DNA from: Clostridiales bacterium UBA6388 | GTDB taxonomy: Bacteria; Bacillota; Clostridia; Oscillospirales; Oscillospiraceae | Length of the DNA stretch: 36,774 bases | Assembly: GCA_002437575.1 (NCBI GenBank) | Contig: DJQK01000129.1 | Coordinates: 1-36,774 of the forward strand | Reading direction: 5' to 3' | Part shown: piece by piece, positions 1 through 6,928 of the stretch | How positions within the stretch are numbered: position 1 is the stretch's first letter | How the letters are laid out: every line of letters starts with the position of its first letter | Program-made: the position numbers and the translations under genes | The notes under the pieces: model-generated | The model's input: only the letters and a program-made list of their open reading frames with translations | Database searches by the model: none | What the model was told of the DNA's origin: nothing

Positions 1-605
1 TGCCCATTGTCCAGCCGCCGGTGATCCGGCTGGTGACGACGAAAAAGGAGCGCCTTATCCGGATGCCCTATCAGAAGGGCAACGTCGGCCGCCTGACCAG
101 GATCCTGTTCCCGATCCTTGTCACCGTTGTCGCCGGACTGGTGGCTCCGGCCAGCGCTTCCTTGGTGGGCTTTCTGATGTTCGGCAATCTGATCCGTGAG
201 TGCGGCGTGCTCAATTCTCTTTCCGAGACGGCGCAGAAGGTGCTGGCGAACCTGATCACGATCTTCCTCGGTATCACGATCGCGTCTCAGATGCGCGCCG
301 AGCAGTTCTTGCAGCCGCAGACGCTGCTCATTCTGGGTCTGGGCCTGTTTGCGTTTGTGTTTGACACGGCGGGCGGCGTTTTGTTTGCAAAGCTTCTGAA
401 CCTGTTCCTGAAGAAGAAGATCAACCCCATGATCGGCGCGGCGGGTATTTCGGCCTTCCCGATGTCGGGCCGTATTGTGCACAAAATGGGGCTCAAGGAA
501 GACCCGCAGAACTTCCTTCTGATGCACTCCATCGGCGTCAACGTCTCCGGTCAGATCGCGTCCGTCATCGCGGGCGGATTGATCCTGAACTTTTTCATGA
601 AATAA
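1..605 (+). CDS. Na+-translocating decarboxylase beta subunit, 3' part
   Basis: This is the C-terminal part of an OadB/GcdB/MmdB-type membrane subunit, which couples decarboxylation of a carboxybiotin intermediate to Na+ export. The open frame runs in from the window edge (frame of base 3), so the true start lies outside. The first visible residues, PIVQPPV followed by TTKKERLIRMPY, match the conserved cytoplasmic loop of the family. Several hydrophobic segments follow, including a Gly-rich stretch near GAAGISAFPMSGR and the HSIGVNVSGQIASVIAGG end typical of OadB. The GTG at 21 is internal, not a start. A small OadG-like subunit follows after 12 bases with its own GGAGG. Whether the substrate is oxaloacetate, glutaconyl-CoA or methylmalonyl-CoA cannot be told from this end of the protein. 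Confidence 0.9.
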   Translation, partial: PIVQPPVIRLVTTKKERLIRMPYQKGNVGRLTRILFPILVTVVAGLVAPASASLVGFLMFGNLIRECGVLNSLSETAQKVLANLITIFLGITIASQMRAEQFLQPQTLLILGLGLFAFVFDTAGGVLFAKLLNLFLKKKINPMIGAAGISAFPMSGRIVHKMGLKEDPQNFLLMHSIGVNVSGQIASVIAGGLILNFFMK

Positions 606-617
606 GGAGGAAAAGAT

Positions 618-746
618 ATGCAGTTTCACCCTGAAAAATTCGTTGAGCTTCTATCCTACATGGGAACCGGAATGCTCGGCATCTTCCTCGTCATGGCCGT
701 CATCATCCTGATCACCGTCCTTCTGAACCGCCTGACAAAGAAGTAA
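618..746 (+). CDS. small OadG-like membrane subunit
   Basis: A 42-residue protein begins MQFHPEKFVELL, has one hydrophobic helix (about residues 15-36, rich in I, L and V) and ends in a basic tail, NRLTKK. An AAGGAGG ribosome-binding site sits 8 bases upstream of the ATG. Small single-helix proteins directly after the decarboxylase beta gene are known in Clostridia as OadG-related subunits; gamma subunits help assemble and anchor the decarboxylase complex. Position and architecture support that role here, but 42 residues give weak homology. It lacks the long soluble tail of classical OadG. Confidence 0.65.
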   Translation: MQFHPEKFVELLSYMGTGMLGIFLVMAVIILITVLLNRLTKK

Positions 747-771
747 CAGCAATGGAGTGCCTCATCGAATT

Positions 772-875
772 GTAGGGGCGGACGACCCTGTCCGCCCTTT
801 CCTCAATACGAATTCGCCGCAGGTTTCCATGCTTCGAACGTTAATCTGCCGGGCGGACAGAGGCGTCCGCCCCTA
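772..875. repeat. inverted pair of GTAGGGGCGG palindromic repeats
   Basis: Two nearly identical copies of a 25-base element lie in opposite orientation at 773-797 and 851-875 (outer sequence TAGGGGCGGACG, inner CTGTCCGCCC), separated by about 53 bases. Each copy is itself a hairpin (GGGCGGAC pairing with GTCCGCCC), and the two also pair with each other. A related unit, GTAGGGG plus a self-complementary core, occurs at 36199-36224. This looks like a dispersed non-coding palindromic repeat. No gene is visible from 747 to 929. Confidence 0.75.
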
Positions 876-929
876 CGAGATGGCGGAATTTTGGAAGGCT
901 GGTATAATGACGCGGCTGTTTGAGGATAT

Positions 930-964
930 AAAAGGCCCCTCGCGCTATGCGCGAGGGGCCTTTT
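930..964. terminator. strong hairpin terminator after rnpB
   Basis: A perfect stem (AAAAGGCCCCTCGCG with its complement, loop of about 5) spans 930-964. It is flanked by A-tracts and T-tracts, so it can act on either strand. It directly abuts the 3' end of the RNase P RNA on the minus strand, and would also stop read-through from the decarboxylase genes. Confidence 0.85.
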
Positions 965-1455
965 GCGATCGGGACTATAAGCCGGGTTCTGTGATCGACA
1001 GTCATCTATCTAGGCGCATCGTTGCCGGTGCGCTCCAGCCACCTCCTCGGAAACAGCCGGGCAGGCCTTGTTTCCTCCACGGTGTTGCTCCGGATAGAGT
1101 TTACAGCAACGGACGCTTCCACGCCGATGCGTGCGCTCTTACCGCACGTTTCCACCCTTACCGCGTCGGCGCAAACTCCACATACTTCGCTTCGCCGCGA
1201 GCGGCAAAGCTCATCCGTTTCGTTGCGCCTCCTTTACCGCGAAAAACAGCGTTTTCCGCGGTTAAAACCAAAATCGAACGCTGGCTGCACGTTTCCGAAC
1301 AGCTTGCGATATAGACGCGGCGGTATATTTCTGTTGCACTTTTCCTCAGATCGCTCTGGGCGGGCGTTACCCGTTATCCTTGCCCTGTGGAGCCCGGACT
1401 TTCCTCATGATGCAGCCGTTGGGCCGCACCCCGCGACTGTCCGTCCCGGTCGCGC
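965..1455 (-). ncRNA. rnpB: RNase P RNA (bacterial class A)
   Basis: Read on the minus strand, the stretch holds the class A landmarks in order: GAGGAAAGTCCGGGCTCC near 1406-1389, AGGGCAAGGATAACGGG, ACAGAAATATACCGCC, GGTAAGGGTGGAAACGTGCGG, and the 3' block with ACAGAACCCGGCTTAT near 980. The ends pair as P1 (GCGACCGGGAC at 1453-1443 with GTCCCGATCGC at 975-965, one mismatch). RNase P RNA is the catalytic part of the enzyme that matures tRNA 5' ends. At about 490 nt it is longer than the usual 350-400. The excess is about 155 nt between ATACCGCC and GGTAAGGG, the P12 arm. A consensus promoter precedes it and a terminator follows. End positions are approximate. Confidence 0.95.
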
Positions 1456-1459
1456 GTTT

Positions 1460-1488
1460 ATTGTACTTGATTGGGCGCGAAATGTCAA
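1460..1488 (-). promoter_or_regulatory. rnpB promoter
   Basis: On the minus strand, TTGACA (1488-1483) and TACAAT (1465-1460) are separated by exactly 17 bases, a near-consensus housekeeping promoter. Initiation about 7 bases downstream would fall at the P1 5' end of RNase P RNA, which supports the placement. Confidence 0.85.
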
Positions 1489-1493
1489 ACAAG

Positions 1494-1522
1494 TTGCAAT
1501 TTTTTTCTGGGAAGGATATAAT
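1494..1522 (+). promoter_or_regulatory. murD-ispD-ispF promoter
   Basis: TTGCAA (1494-1499), a 17-base spacer and TATAAT (1517-1522) form a good housekeeping promoter, placing the start of transcription near 1529, about 27 bases before murD. It is back to back with the rnpB promoter; only 5 bases separate the two -35 boxes. Confidence 0.8.
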
Positions 1523-1555
1523 GAAAATACTTCCTGAAAAAAAGAGGCACTGACC

Positions 1556-2932
1556 ATGAATGAAAAGGTTGCAAAGTATTTTGAAAAGCTCAAAGGAAAG
1601 CGCATCGCCGTGCTCGGCATCGGCGTTTCGAACCGGCCGTTAATTCGGATGCTGCTTGCACGCGGGCTGACAGTCCTCGCCTGCGACAAAACGCCGCGGG
1701 AAAAGCTTGACGACGAGGTGCTGGACCTGGAGCGCATGGGTGCGGCGCTTCATGTGGGAGAAGGGTATCTCGACGGTGTGCAGGCCGACGTTGTTTTCCG
1801 CACGCCAGGGATGCATCCGGACATTCCCGCGCTCAGACAGCTGCGCGAAGACGGCGCGGTCGTGACGAGTGAGATGGAGGCGTTTTTCACCGTCTGCCCT
1901 TGTAAGATCATCGCCGTCACCGGCTCAGACGGAAAGACGACGACCACGACGCTCATTTCCGAAATCCTCAGGCACGCGGGCTACACCGTCTGGCTCGGCG
2001 GCAACATCGGAACGCCGCTTCTGCCGCTGGCGGAAAAAATGCAGCCGTCGGACATTGCTGTTGTGGAGCTCTCGTCGTTCCAGCTCATGGGCATGACGCA
2101 GTCGGCAGATATCGCGGTGGTGACAAATCTCGCGCCCAACCATCTGGACGTGCACAAGGACATGGCCGAGTATATCGCTGCGAAGGAAAATGTCTATCTG
2201 CACCAGTCGAAAACCGGAAAGCTCGTTGTGAACATGGACAACGAAATTACAAATTCCTTTGCCGAAAAAGCGCCGGGCGCGGTGGAAAAATTCTCGCGGT
2301 GCTCGAAACCGCAAAACGGCGTGTGGCTGGAAAACGGCATTATTTACCGCAACGGACGCGAGATCATGCCCGCGGCGGACATTAAAATTCCGGGCGTGCA
2401 CAACATTGAAAACTACATGGCCGCGGCCTGCGCGACGGAAGGACTCGCTTCGGACGACGACGTTGACTATGTGGCGCGGAACTTTGGCGGCGTGGAGCAC
2501 CGCATTGAGCTCGTGCGCGAGCTGCGCGGCGTGAAGTATTACAACGACTCCATCGCCTCGAGCCCATCGCGGACGATCGCTGGTCTGCATTCTTTCACGC
2601 AGAAGGTCATTCTGATCGCGGGCGGCTACGACAAGCACATTCCCTTTGACGCGCTGGGGCCGGAGATTTGCGCGCACGTGAAAACGCTGGTGCTCTGCGG
2701 CGCGACGGCGGAAAAGATCCGGACAGCGGTTCTGAACGCGCCGGAATACGAAGAAGGAAAACCCGAAATTCTCGAAGCGGAAAATTTGCGCGAGGCGGTT
2801 TTGCTTGCACAAAAGGCGGCGGCTGCGGGCGATATCGTGACGCTCAGTCCTGCGTGCGCGGCGTTTGACCAGTTCAAAAATTTTGCCGTGCGCGGAAAAA
2901 CGTTCAAGGAAATCGTAAATTCGCTCACGTAA
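1556..2932 (+). CDS. murD: UDP-N-acetylmuramoyl-L-alanine--D-glutamate ligase
   Basis: MurD adds D-glutamate to UDP-MurNAc-L-Ala in the cytoplasm, using ATP, as the second peptide-building step of peptidoglycan synthesis. The 458-residue protein has the usual three-part layout: an N-terminal substrate domain with an IAVLGIGVSN Rossmann start, the central ATPase with P-loop GSDGKTTT at 123-130, and a C-terminal domain. VTNLAPNHLDVH and YYNDSIASSP are typical MurD motifs. The start is the ATG at 1556 behind a purine-rich AAAGAGG. It is first in an operon with ispD (11-base gap) and ispF. Confidence 0.96.
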   Translation: MNEKVAKYFEKLKGKRIAVLGIGVSNRPLIRMLLARGLTVLACDKTPREKLDDEVLDLERMGAALHVGEGYLDGVQADVVFRTPGMHPDIPALRQLREDGAVVTSEMEAFFTVCPCKIIAVTGSDGKTTTTTLISEILRHAGYTVWLGGNIGTPLLPLAEKMQPSDIAVVELSSFQLMGMTQSADIAVVTNLAPNHLDVHKDMAEYIAAKENVYLHQSKTGKLVVNMDNEITNSFAEKAPGAVEKFSRCSKPQNGVWLENGIIYRNGREIMPAADIKIPGVHNIENYMAAACATEGLASDDDVDYVARNFGGVEHRIELVRELRGVKYYNDSIASSPSRTIAGLHSFTQKVILIAGGYDKHIPFDALGPEICAHVKTLVLCGATAEKIRTAVLNAPEYEEGKPEILEAENLREAVLLAQKAAAAGDIVTLSPACAAFDQFKNFAVRGKTFKEIVNSLT

Positions 2933-2943
2933 AGGAGAAGCTT

Positions 2944-3681
2944 ATGCAGCTGGCAGATACCCTCCGCAAGGTGCGGCAGGTGAAAAACACGCTTTTGCAC
3001 CCATCCTGCGCGGCGGTCATCGTCGCGGCGGGCTCGAGCGCGCGCATGGGCGGGACGGATAAGATGCTTTCCGAGCTCGGCGGGCTGCCGGTCCTGAGCC
3101 GGACGCTGCGGGTCTTTGACGATCATGCGATGATCGACACCATCATCGTCGTGGCGCGGGAAGACCGGCTGGCGAAGATCAGCAGGGTATGCTCGCCGTA
3201 TCAGAAGGTGCGCATTGTCGTGCCCGGCGGCGAAACGCGGCAGGACTCTGTTCTGAACGGCCTCAAGGCCGTGCCGGAGGAAATGCAGCTCGTCGCGGTG
3301 CACGATGGGGCAAGGCCGCTGGTGAGGCCTTCCATCATTGAAAAAGCTATTTTGAAGGCGGCAAAATTCGGCGCGGCGGCCCCGGCGATTCCGGTCAAGG
3401 ACACCATCAAGGTCTCGAAAAACGGCGGCGTCGACGCGACACCCGACCGCAAAACCCTCTTTGCCGTGCAGACGCCGCAGGTGTTTGACCGGGCGCTGCT
3501 TCTGGGGGCGCTTCAGAATGCGAAGGAGAAAAAACTCGCGGTCACGGACGACTGCTCGGCGGTCGAAGCGCTGGGCATGACGGTGCTGCTGACGGACGGC
3601 GACGAGGAAAATATCAAAATAACGACGCCTCTGGATCTGGACTTTGCCGAGGCGATCTTGAAACGGAGGGGTACGCTTTGA
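2944..3681 (+). CDS. ispD: 2-C-methyl-D-erythritol 4-phosphate cytidylyltransferase
   Basis: IspD transfers CMP from CTP to methylerythritol phosphate, the third step of the MEP route to isoprenoid precursors, which also supplies the undecaprenyl carrier for wall synthesis. The 245-residue protein carries the nucleotide-binding AAGSSARMGGTDKM (about 28-41), a VHDGARPLV motif and AVTDDCSAVEALG near the C-terminus. An AAAGGAGAAG site precedes the ATG, giving an N-terminal extension of about 20 residues before the usual AVIVAAG strand; the good ribosome-binding site makes this start credible. The stop overlaps the ispF start by 3 bases. Confidence 0.95.
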   Translation: MQLADTLRKVRQVKNTLLHPSCAAVIVAAGSSARMGGTDKMLSELGGLPVLSRTLRVFDDHAMIDTIIVVAREDRLAKISRVCSPYQKVRIVVPGGETRQDSVLNGLKAVPEEMQLVAVHDGARPLVRPSIIEKAILKAAKFGAAAPAIPVKDTIKVSKNGGVDATPDRKTLFAVQTPQVFDRALLLGALQNAKEKKLAVTDDCSAVEALGMTVLLTDGDEENIKITTPLDLDFAEAILKRRGTL

Positions 3682-4151
3682 GAATCGGGCACGGATATGA
3701 TGTGCACCGGCTCGTTTTTGGCCGGAAGCTCATTCTGGGCGGCGTGGATGTTCCGTTTGAAAAGGGGCTCGACGGCCACTCGGACGCGGATGTTCTGGTG
3801 CACGCGGTGATGGACGCGCTGCTGGGCGCGGCGGCTTTGGGGGATATCGGAAAGCTGTTTCCGGACAACGACGATGCGTTTTTGGGCGCGGACAGCATTG
3901 ATTTACTTAAAAAAGTGCGGGCAGTTCTGGCGCAAAACGGCTGGAAGCTGGAGAATTTGGACGCGACGGTCATTGCGCAGAGGCCGAAGCTGGCCCCATT
4001 CATCGATACCATGCGGAAAAATATCGCCCTGGCCCTGCAAACGGACGTTTCCGATGTCAGCGTCAAGGCCACGACCGAGGAAAAGCTCGGCTTCACGGGT
4101 TCCGGCGAAGGAATCGCGGCGCACGCGGTGTGCCTCATCGAGCGCGTATGA
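3678..4151 (+). CDS. ispF: 2-C-methyl-D-erythritol 2,4-cyclodiphosphate synthase
   Basis: IspF cyclises CDP-methylerythritol 2-phosphate to the cyclodiphosphate with loss of CMP, two steps after IspD. The 157-residue protein starts RIGHGYDVHRL, giving the zinc ligands Asp8 and His10, with HSDADVLVHAVMDALLG supplying the third histidine, and contains the conserved KATTEEKLGFTGSGEG. The start is a TTG at 3678 overlapping the ispD stop, behind GGAGGGG at 3665-3671. The two enzymes are often fused; here they are separate and overlapping. Confidence 0.95.
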   Translation: MRIGHGYDVHRLVFGRKLILGGVDVPFEKGLDGHSDADVLVHAVMDALLGAAALGDIGKLFPDNDDAFLGADSIDLLKKVRAVLAQNGWKLENLDATVIAQRPKLAPFIDTMRKNIALALQTDVSDVSVKATTEEKLGFTGSGEGIAAHAVCLIERV

Positions 4152-4161
4152 AGGACGAAAA

Positions 4162-4191
4162 ACGATCATGGAGCCTTTGATCGTGATTTTT
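4162..4191 (+). terminator. weak candidate terminator after ispF
   Basis: ACGATCA (4162-4168) pairs with TGATCGT (4178-4184) and is followed by GATTTTT. The 7-bp, A/T-containing stem is weak, so at best it is partial attenuation between ispF and the zinc-ribbon genes. Confidence 0.35.
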
Positions 4192-4254
4192 GGGAATGCG
4201 GAAACAAAACGGCGCGGTACGCCGGAATCATAGAGAAAGAGAGGAAGACTTTTG

Positions 4255-4488
4255 ATGGACTATAAAAAAGGGGAGAAGCTGTTTTCCGTTTCGAGCTATC
4301 TTTGCATCGCATTGGTGCTGGCGTCGAGCATTCTGCGCATTCGCCTGTTGAGCGCGGTGGGACTCGGCGTGCTGGCGTTGGGTGCGGCAGGAATGCTCGT
4401 GTTCTGCAAATGCCCGCACTGCGGGGCGCATATGCGTCTTCGCGAGCGCAAAACAGGCTTCTGTCCGGAATGCGGCGAAAAGCTGTAA
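4255..4488 (+). CDS. membrane-anchored zinc-ribbon protein (copy 1)
   Basis: A 77-residue protein has two hydrophobic segments (about 10-28 and 31-50), then a zinc-ribbon knuckle pair CPHC (53-56) and CPEC (70-73), ending shortly after. The ATG at 4255 is chosen over the TTG immediately before it; GAGAGGAAG lies upstream. I do not recognise a named family. The next gene is a paralogue with the cysteines at exactly the same positions, so the pair arose by tandem duplication. The ribbon probably faces the cytoplasm, but topology is inferred. Confidence 0.7.
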   Translation: MDYKKGEKLFSVSSYLCIALVLASSILRIRLLSAVGLGVLALGAAGMLVFCKCPHCGAHMRLRERKTGFCPECGEKL

Positions 4489-4534
4489 GCGGCACAGAAA
4501 AAACGGAATGGATCTTTGAAAAGGAGAGAGAAAC

Positions 4535-4870
4535 ATGGATTTTCGAACGAGCGAACGGATGATGATGTCGTCTTGTCTGGTGGGCATTATTCTGGTGGCC
4601 GTCGGCAACCGGATGCAGTCGTTCACCTTGAGCGCGGCTGGCGCGGCGCTGATGGTGCTGGGCATTTTGCAGACGCTGAAGTTTTTCCGGTGTCCGCACT
4701 GCAAAAAGCGCTTCAAATTTCTGACGAAGAGCCCGAAGATCTGCCCCTACTGCGGCGCGGAGCTGGAAGAGCCCGCAAAGACAGCCGAGGCAAAGCAGGT
4801 CGAAGTGCCTGCCGAGGAGACGGAAGCTTCGGAAGCAGCCGAAGAACCGGCCAAGGAAACAAACGAATAA
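4535..4870 (+). CDS. membrane-anchored zinc-ribbon protein (copy 2)
   Basis: A 111-residue protein has two hydrophobic segments (about 10-25 and 31-51), CPHC at 53-56 and CPYC at 70-73, identical in position to the preceding gene, followed by a roughly 38-residue tail rich in Glu and Ala that copy 1 lacks. The start is an ATG behind AAGGAGAG. Function is unknown; the shared FxxCPHCxxxxxF-type ribbon suggests metal or protein binding at the membrane. A terminator follows directly. Confidence 0.7.
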   Translation: MDFRTSERMMMSSCLVGIILVAVGNRMQSFTLSAAGAALMVLGILQTLKFFRCPHCKKRFKFLTKSPKICPYCGAELEEPAKTAEAKQVEVPAEETEASEAAEEPAKETNE

Positions 4871-4877
4871 AGCGCAA

Positions 4878-4914
4878 AAAGATCCTCCGTATGGCGAACA
4901 TACGGAGGATCTTT
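4878..4914. terminator. bidirectional terminator between convergent genes
   Basis: A 16-bp perfect stem (AAAGATCCTCCGTATG and complement, GCGAA loop) lies between the zinc-ribbon gene and the convergent transporter gene. A-tracts and T-runs at the stem base suit both directions. Confidence 0.85.
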
Positions 4915-4930
4915 GTATCCATTGGAAAAC

Positions 4931-6547
4931 TCAGTTCTTCTTTGCCTCGATGCTGCGAAGCGTGAAGAGAACGGCAAGCAGCAGAACCGTCGAGACGGCA
5001 AGCGTCACATACACGTTCTGTACGAAGCCCGCGACAATGAAGCCGACGAACGAGACGGCTGCGACCGTGACCGCGTAGGGAAGCTGGGTCGAAACGTGGT
5101 CCAGATGGTTGCACTGCGCACCGGCCGAGGCCATGATCGTGGTATCGGAAATGGGCGAGCAGTGGTCGCCGCAGACAGCGCCCGCGCAGCACGCCGAGAT
5201 GCCGATGATAAGCAGGGGGCTGTCCGTCGGGAAGACGGCGGTGACGACCGGGATGAGGATGCCGAACGTGCCCCAGGACGTGCCGGAGGCGAAGGCCAGA
5301 ACGCACGCGACGAGGAAGATGACCGCCGGGAGCATACTGTAGAGGAAGTCGGATGCGTAGTACATCAGCTCCTGCACATAATCGGCCGCGCCGAGGGAGT
5401 TGATCGTGGCCTTGAGGCTGACGGCCAGCGTCAGGATGAGGATTGGCGGGATCATTGCGATAAAGCCCTTGGGGATGCAGTCCATCGCCTCTTTGAACGT
5501 GAGGACCTTGCGTGCAACCAGGTAAAGGACTGTGAGGACCAGCGCGATCAGGCCGCCCCAGGGAAGGCCGATGAAGGCGTTCGTGTTGCCGAAGGCGCCG
5601 ATGAAATCGCCCGCGCAGTCCGTGCCGCCCCAGGCGTCGACGCCGAAGAAGCCGCCGACGTAGACCATGCCGACCGTGCAGGTAATGATCAGAACGACGA
5701 CCGGAAGAATGAGGTCAAGAAGGTGTCCCTTGGGGTTGAAGGTCTCGCTTTCGTCACTCTCTAAGGCCGAAAGATCGCCGGAGGCTGCCTTCTGCTCAAA
5801 CTTCTTCATGGGGCCGAAGTCGAACTTCATGAGCACGAGCGCGATGATGAAGACGAAGGTCATGAGCGAATACAGGTTATAGGGAATGGCGCGGATAAAA
5901 AGCTCGATGCCGCTCATGCCGGTGTTGAGGCCTTCTGCCGTCGAGGAGACGGCGGCGGCCCAGGAGGAGATGGGCGCGATCATACAAACAGGCGCCGCAG
6001 TCGCGTCGATAAGGTAGGCCAGCTTCGGGCGGGAAATTTTGTGGCCGTCCGTGACCGGGCGCATGACGGAGCCGACGGTCAGGCAGTTAAAATAGTCGTC
6101 GATGAAAATGAGAACGCCCAGGACGAACGTGGAAAGCTGCGCGCCAACGCGCGTTTTGATGTGCGTCTGGGCCCAGCGGCCAAAGGCAGCCGAGCCGCCC
6201 GCAGCGTTGACCAGAGCAACGATGATGCCCAGCAGGACGAGGAACAGGAAAATGCCTGCGTTTTCGGCGATGGCAGCGATCAGGCCGTCGTTGATGATGA
6301 AATCAAGTGAAGCCACAGGGGCAAAGTTCGTCGTGAACAGAGCGCCGACGACGATGCCGATGAAAAGCGAGCTGTATGCTTCCTTGCTGATGAGGGCAAG
6401 GACGATCGCGATAAAGGGCGGCAGCAGCGACCATGCGGTCATGGCCAGCGTTCCGCCGTTTGCACATTCGATCGCCGCCGTGACGACCAGGATCAGCATC
6501 GCCGCGATGACGATGACGCGCAGCAGCGCATTGGATGTCTTCCTCAT
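4931..6547 (-). CDS. NhaC-family transporter under lysine riboswitch control, probable lysine transporter
   Basis: A 538-residue polytopic membrane protein of the NhaC Na+/H+ antiporter superfamily has about a dozen hydrophobic segments. Family signatures include the FIDDYFNCLTVGSVMRP region, ASGTSWGTFGI and CSPISDTTIMAS. The start is the ATG at 6547, preceded by GAAGGAGA; an in-frame ATG eight codons upstream would lie before this ribosome-binding site and is not used here. The gene is downstream of a complete lysine riboswitch and attenuator. NhaC-superfamily genes with L-box leaders were proposed as lysine transporters (LysW) by comparative genomics, so lysine uptake, probably Na+ or H+ coupled, is more likely than general pH homeostasis. 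Family membership is seen; the substrate is inferred from the leader. Confidence 0.85.
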   Translation of the reverse strand: MRKTSNALLRVIVIAAMLILVVTAAIECANGGTLAMTAWSLLPPFIAIVLALISKEAYSSLFIGIVVGALFTTNFAPVASLDFIINDGLIAAIAENAGIFLFLVLLGIIVALVNAAGGSAAFGRWAQTHIKTRVGAQLSTFVLGVLIFIDDYFNCLTVGSVMRPVTDGHKISRPKLAYLIDATAAPVCMIAPISSWAAAVSSTAEGLNTGMSGIELFIRAIPYNLYSLMTFVFIIALVLMKFDFGPMKKFEQKAASGDLSALESDESETFNPKGHLLDLILPVVVLIITCTVGMVYVGGFFGVDAWGGTDCAGDFIGAFGNTNAFIGLPWGGLIALVLTVLYLVARKVLTFKEAMDCIPKGFIAMIPPILILTLAVSLKATINSLGAADYVQELMYYASDFLYSMLPAVIFLVACVLAFASGTSWGTFGILIPVVTAVFPTDSPLLIIGISACCAGAVCGDHCSPISDTTIMASAGAQCNHLDHVSTQLPYAVTVAAVSFVGFIVAGFVQNVYVTLAVSTVLLLAVLFTLRSIEAKKN

Positions 6548-6561
6548 GATGATTTCTCCTT

Positions 6562-6599
6562 CACAAAACAAAAATGCGTCATGACAGCATCATGACGCA
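6562..6599 (-). terminator. riboswitch attenuator terminator
   Basis: Minus-strand stem TGCGTCATGA (6599-6590), loop, TCATGACGCA (6584-6575), followed by TTTTTGTTTTG. It sits between the lysine aptamer and the ribosome-binding site, as an intrinsic terminator for premature transcription stop. Its sequence shares CTGTCATG with the 3' side of aptamer helix P1. Confidence 0.85.
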
Positions 6600-6620
6600 C
6601 AACAAGAAACCTCGTAAAAC

Positions 6621-6789
6621 GACATGACAGCGCTCCGCTTTCGCGACAGTCCGCAGGATCTTCTCCATACGTCCCAGAGTGCCGCCTGCAGGAACAAAAC
6701 GGTCTCTTCGGCGCACGGCCCTTTTGCGTCCCCGGTTCCTGCCGGTTTTAGCGGACGCGACTCATGCAGTGCGCAACCTCTATCATAAC
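6621..6789 (-). promoter_or_regulatory. lysine riboswitch (L box) aptamer
   Basis: Minus-strand landmarks of the lysine aptamer occur in order: ATAGAGGTTGCGC with ATGAGT near the 5' end, AAAAGGG followed by GTGCGCCGAAG, then GGCACTCTGGGAC, GATCCTGCGGACTGTC, and a closing helix. GTTATGATAG (6789-6780) pairs with CTGTCATGTC (6630-6621) as P1. Lysine binding would stabilise P1 and let the downstream terminator form, lowering expression of the transporter when lysine is plentiful. There is a promoter just upstream and an attenuator just downstream. End positions follow P1. Confidence 0.9.
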
Positions 6790-6796
6790 TGCCTCT

Positions 6797-6824
6797 ATTA
6801 TACAGACGTATTTTTCCTTGTCAA
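6797..6824 (-). promoter_or_regulatory. promoter of the lysine riboswitch transcript
   Basis: On the minus strand TTGACA (6824-6819), a 16-base spacer and TATAAT (6802-6797) are both perfect boxes. Transcription would start near 6790, right at the aptamer P1 5' strand. Confidence 0.85.
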
Positions 6825-6928
6825 GTCATAACGAGAAATTTTTGTATTTTTATGCACAAAAGAGGAAAGCAGCCGCTTTGTGCCGAAAAAAGCCGTCCGT
6901 GCATACGATGGAGCAAGGAGGGAGCAGT

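Noticed and set aside
901..930. TATAAT-like box at about 903-908 as a promoter
   Set aside because: No -35 box at proper distance and a terminator begins at 930, so a transcript would end at once.
757..1537. Open frames across the 747-1540 region on the plus strand
   Set aside because: They run antisense through RNase P RNA and the palindromic repeats, with no ribosome-binding site and no recognisable protein sequence.
4168..4233. 21-codon frame after ispF starting ATGGAGCC
   Set aside because: No ribosome-binding site, overlaps a weak hairpin, and no feature suggests translation.
6540..6575. In-frame ATG at 6571 as the start of the NhaC-family transporter
   Set aside because: It lies upstream of the GAAGGAGA ribosome-binding site and next to the attenuator T-tract; the ATG at 6547 fits better.
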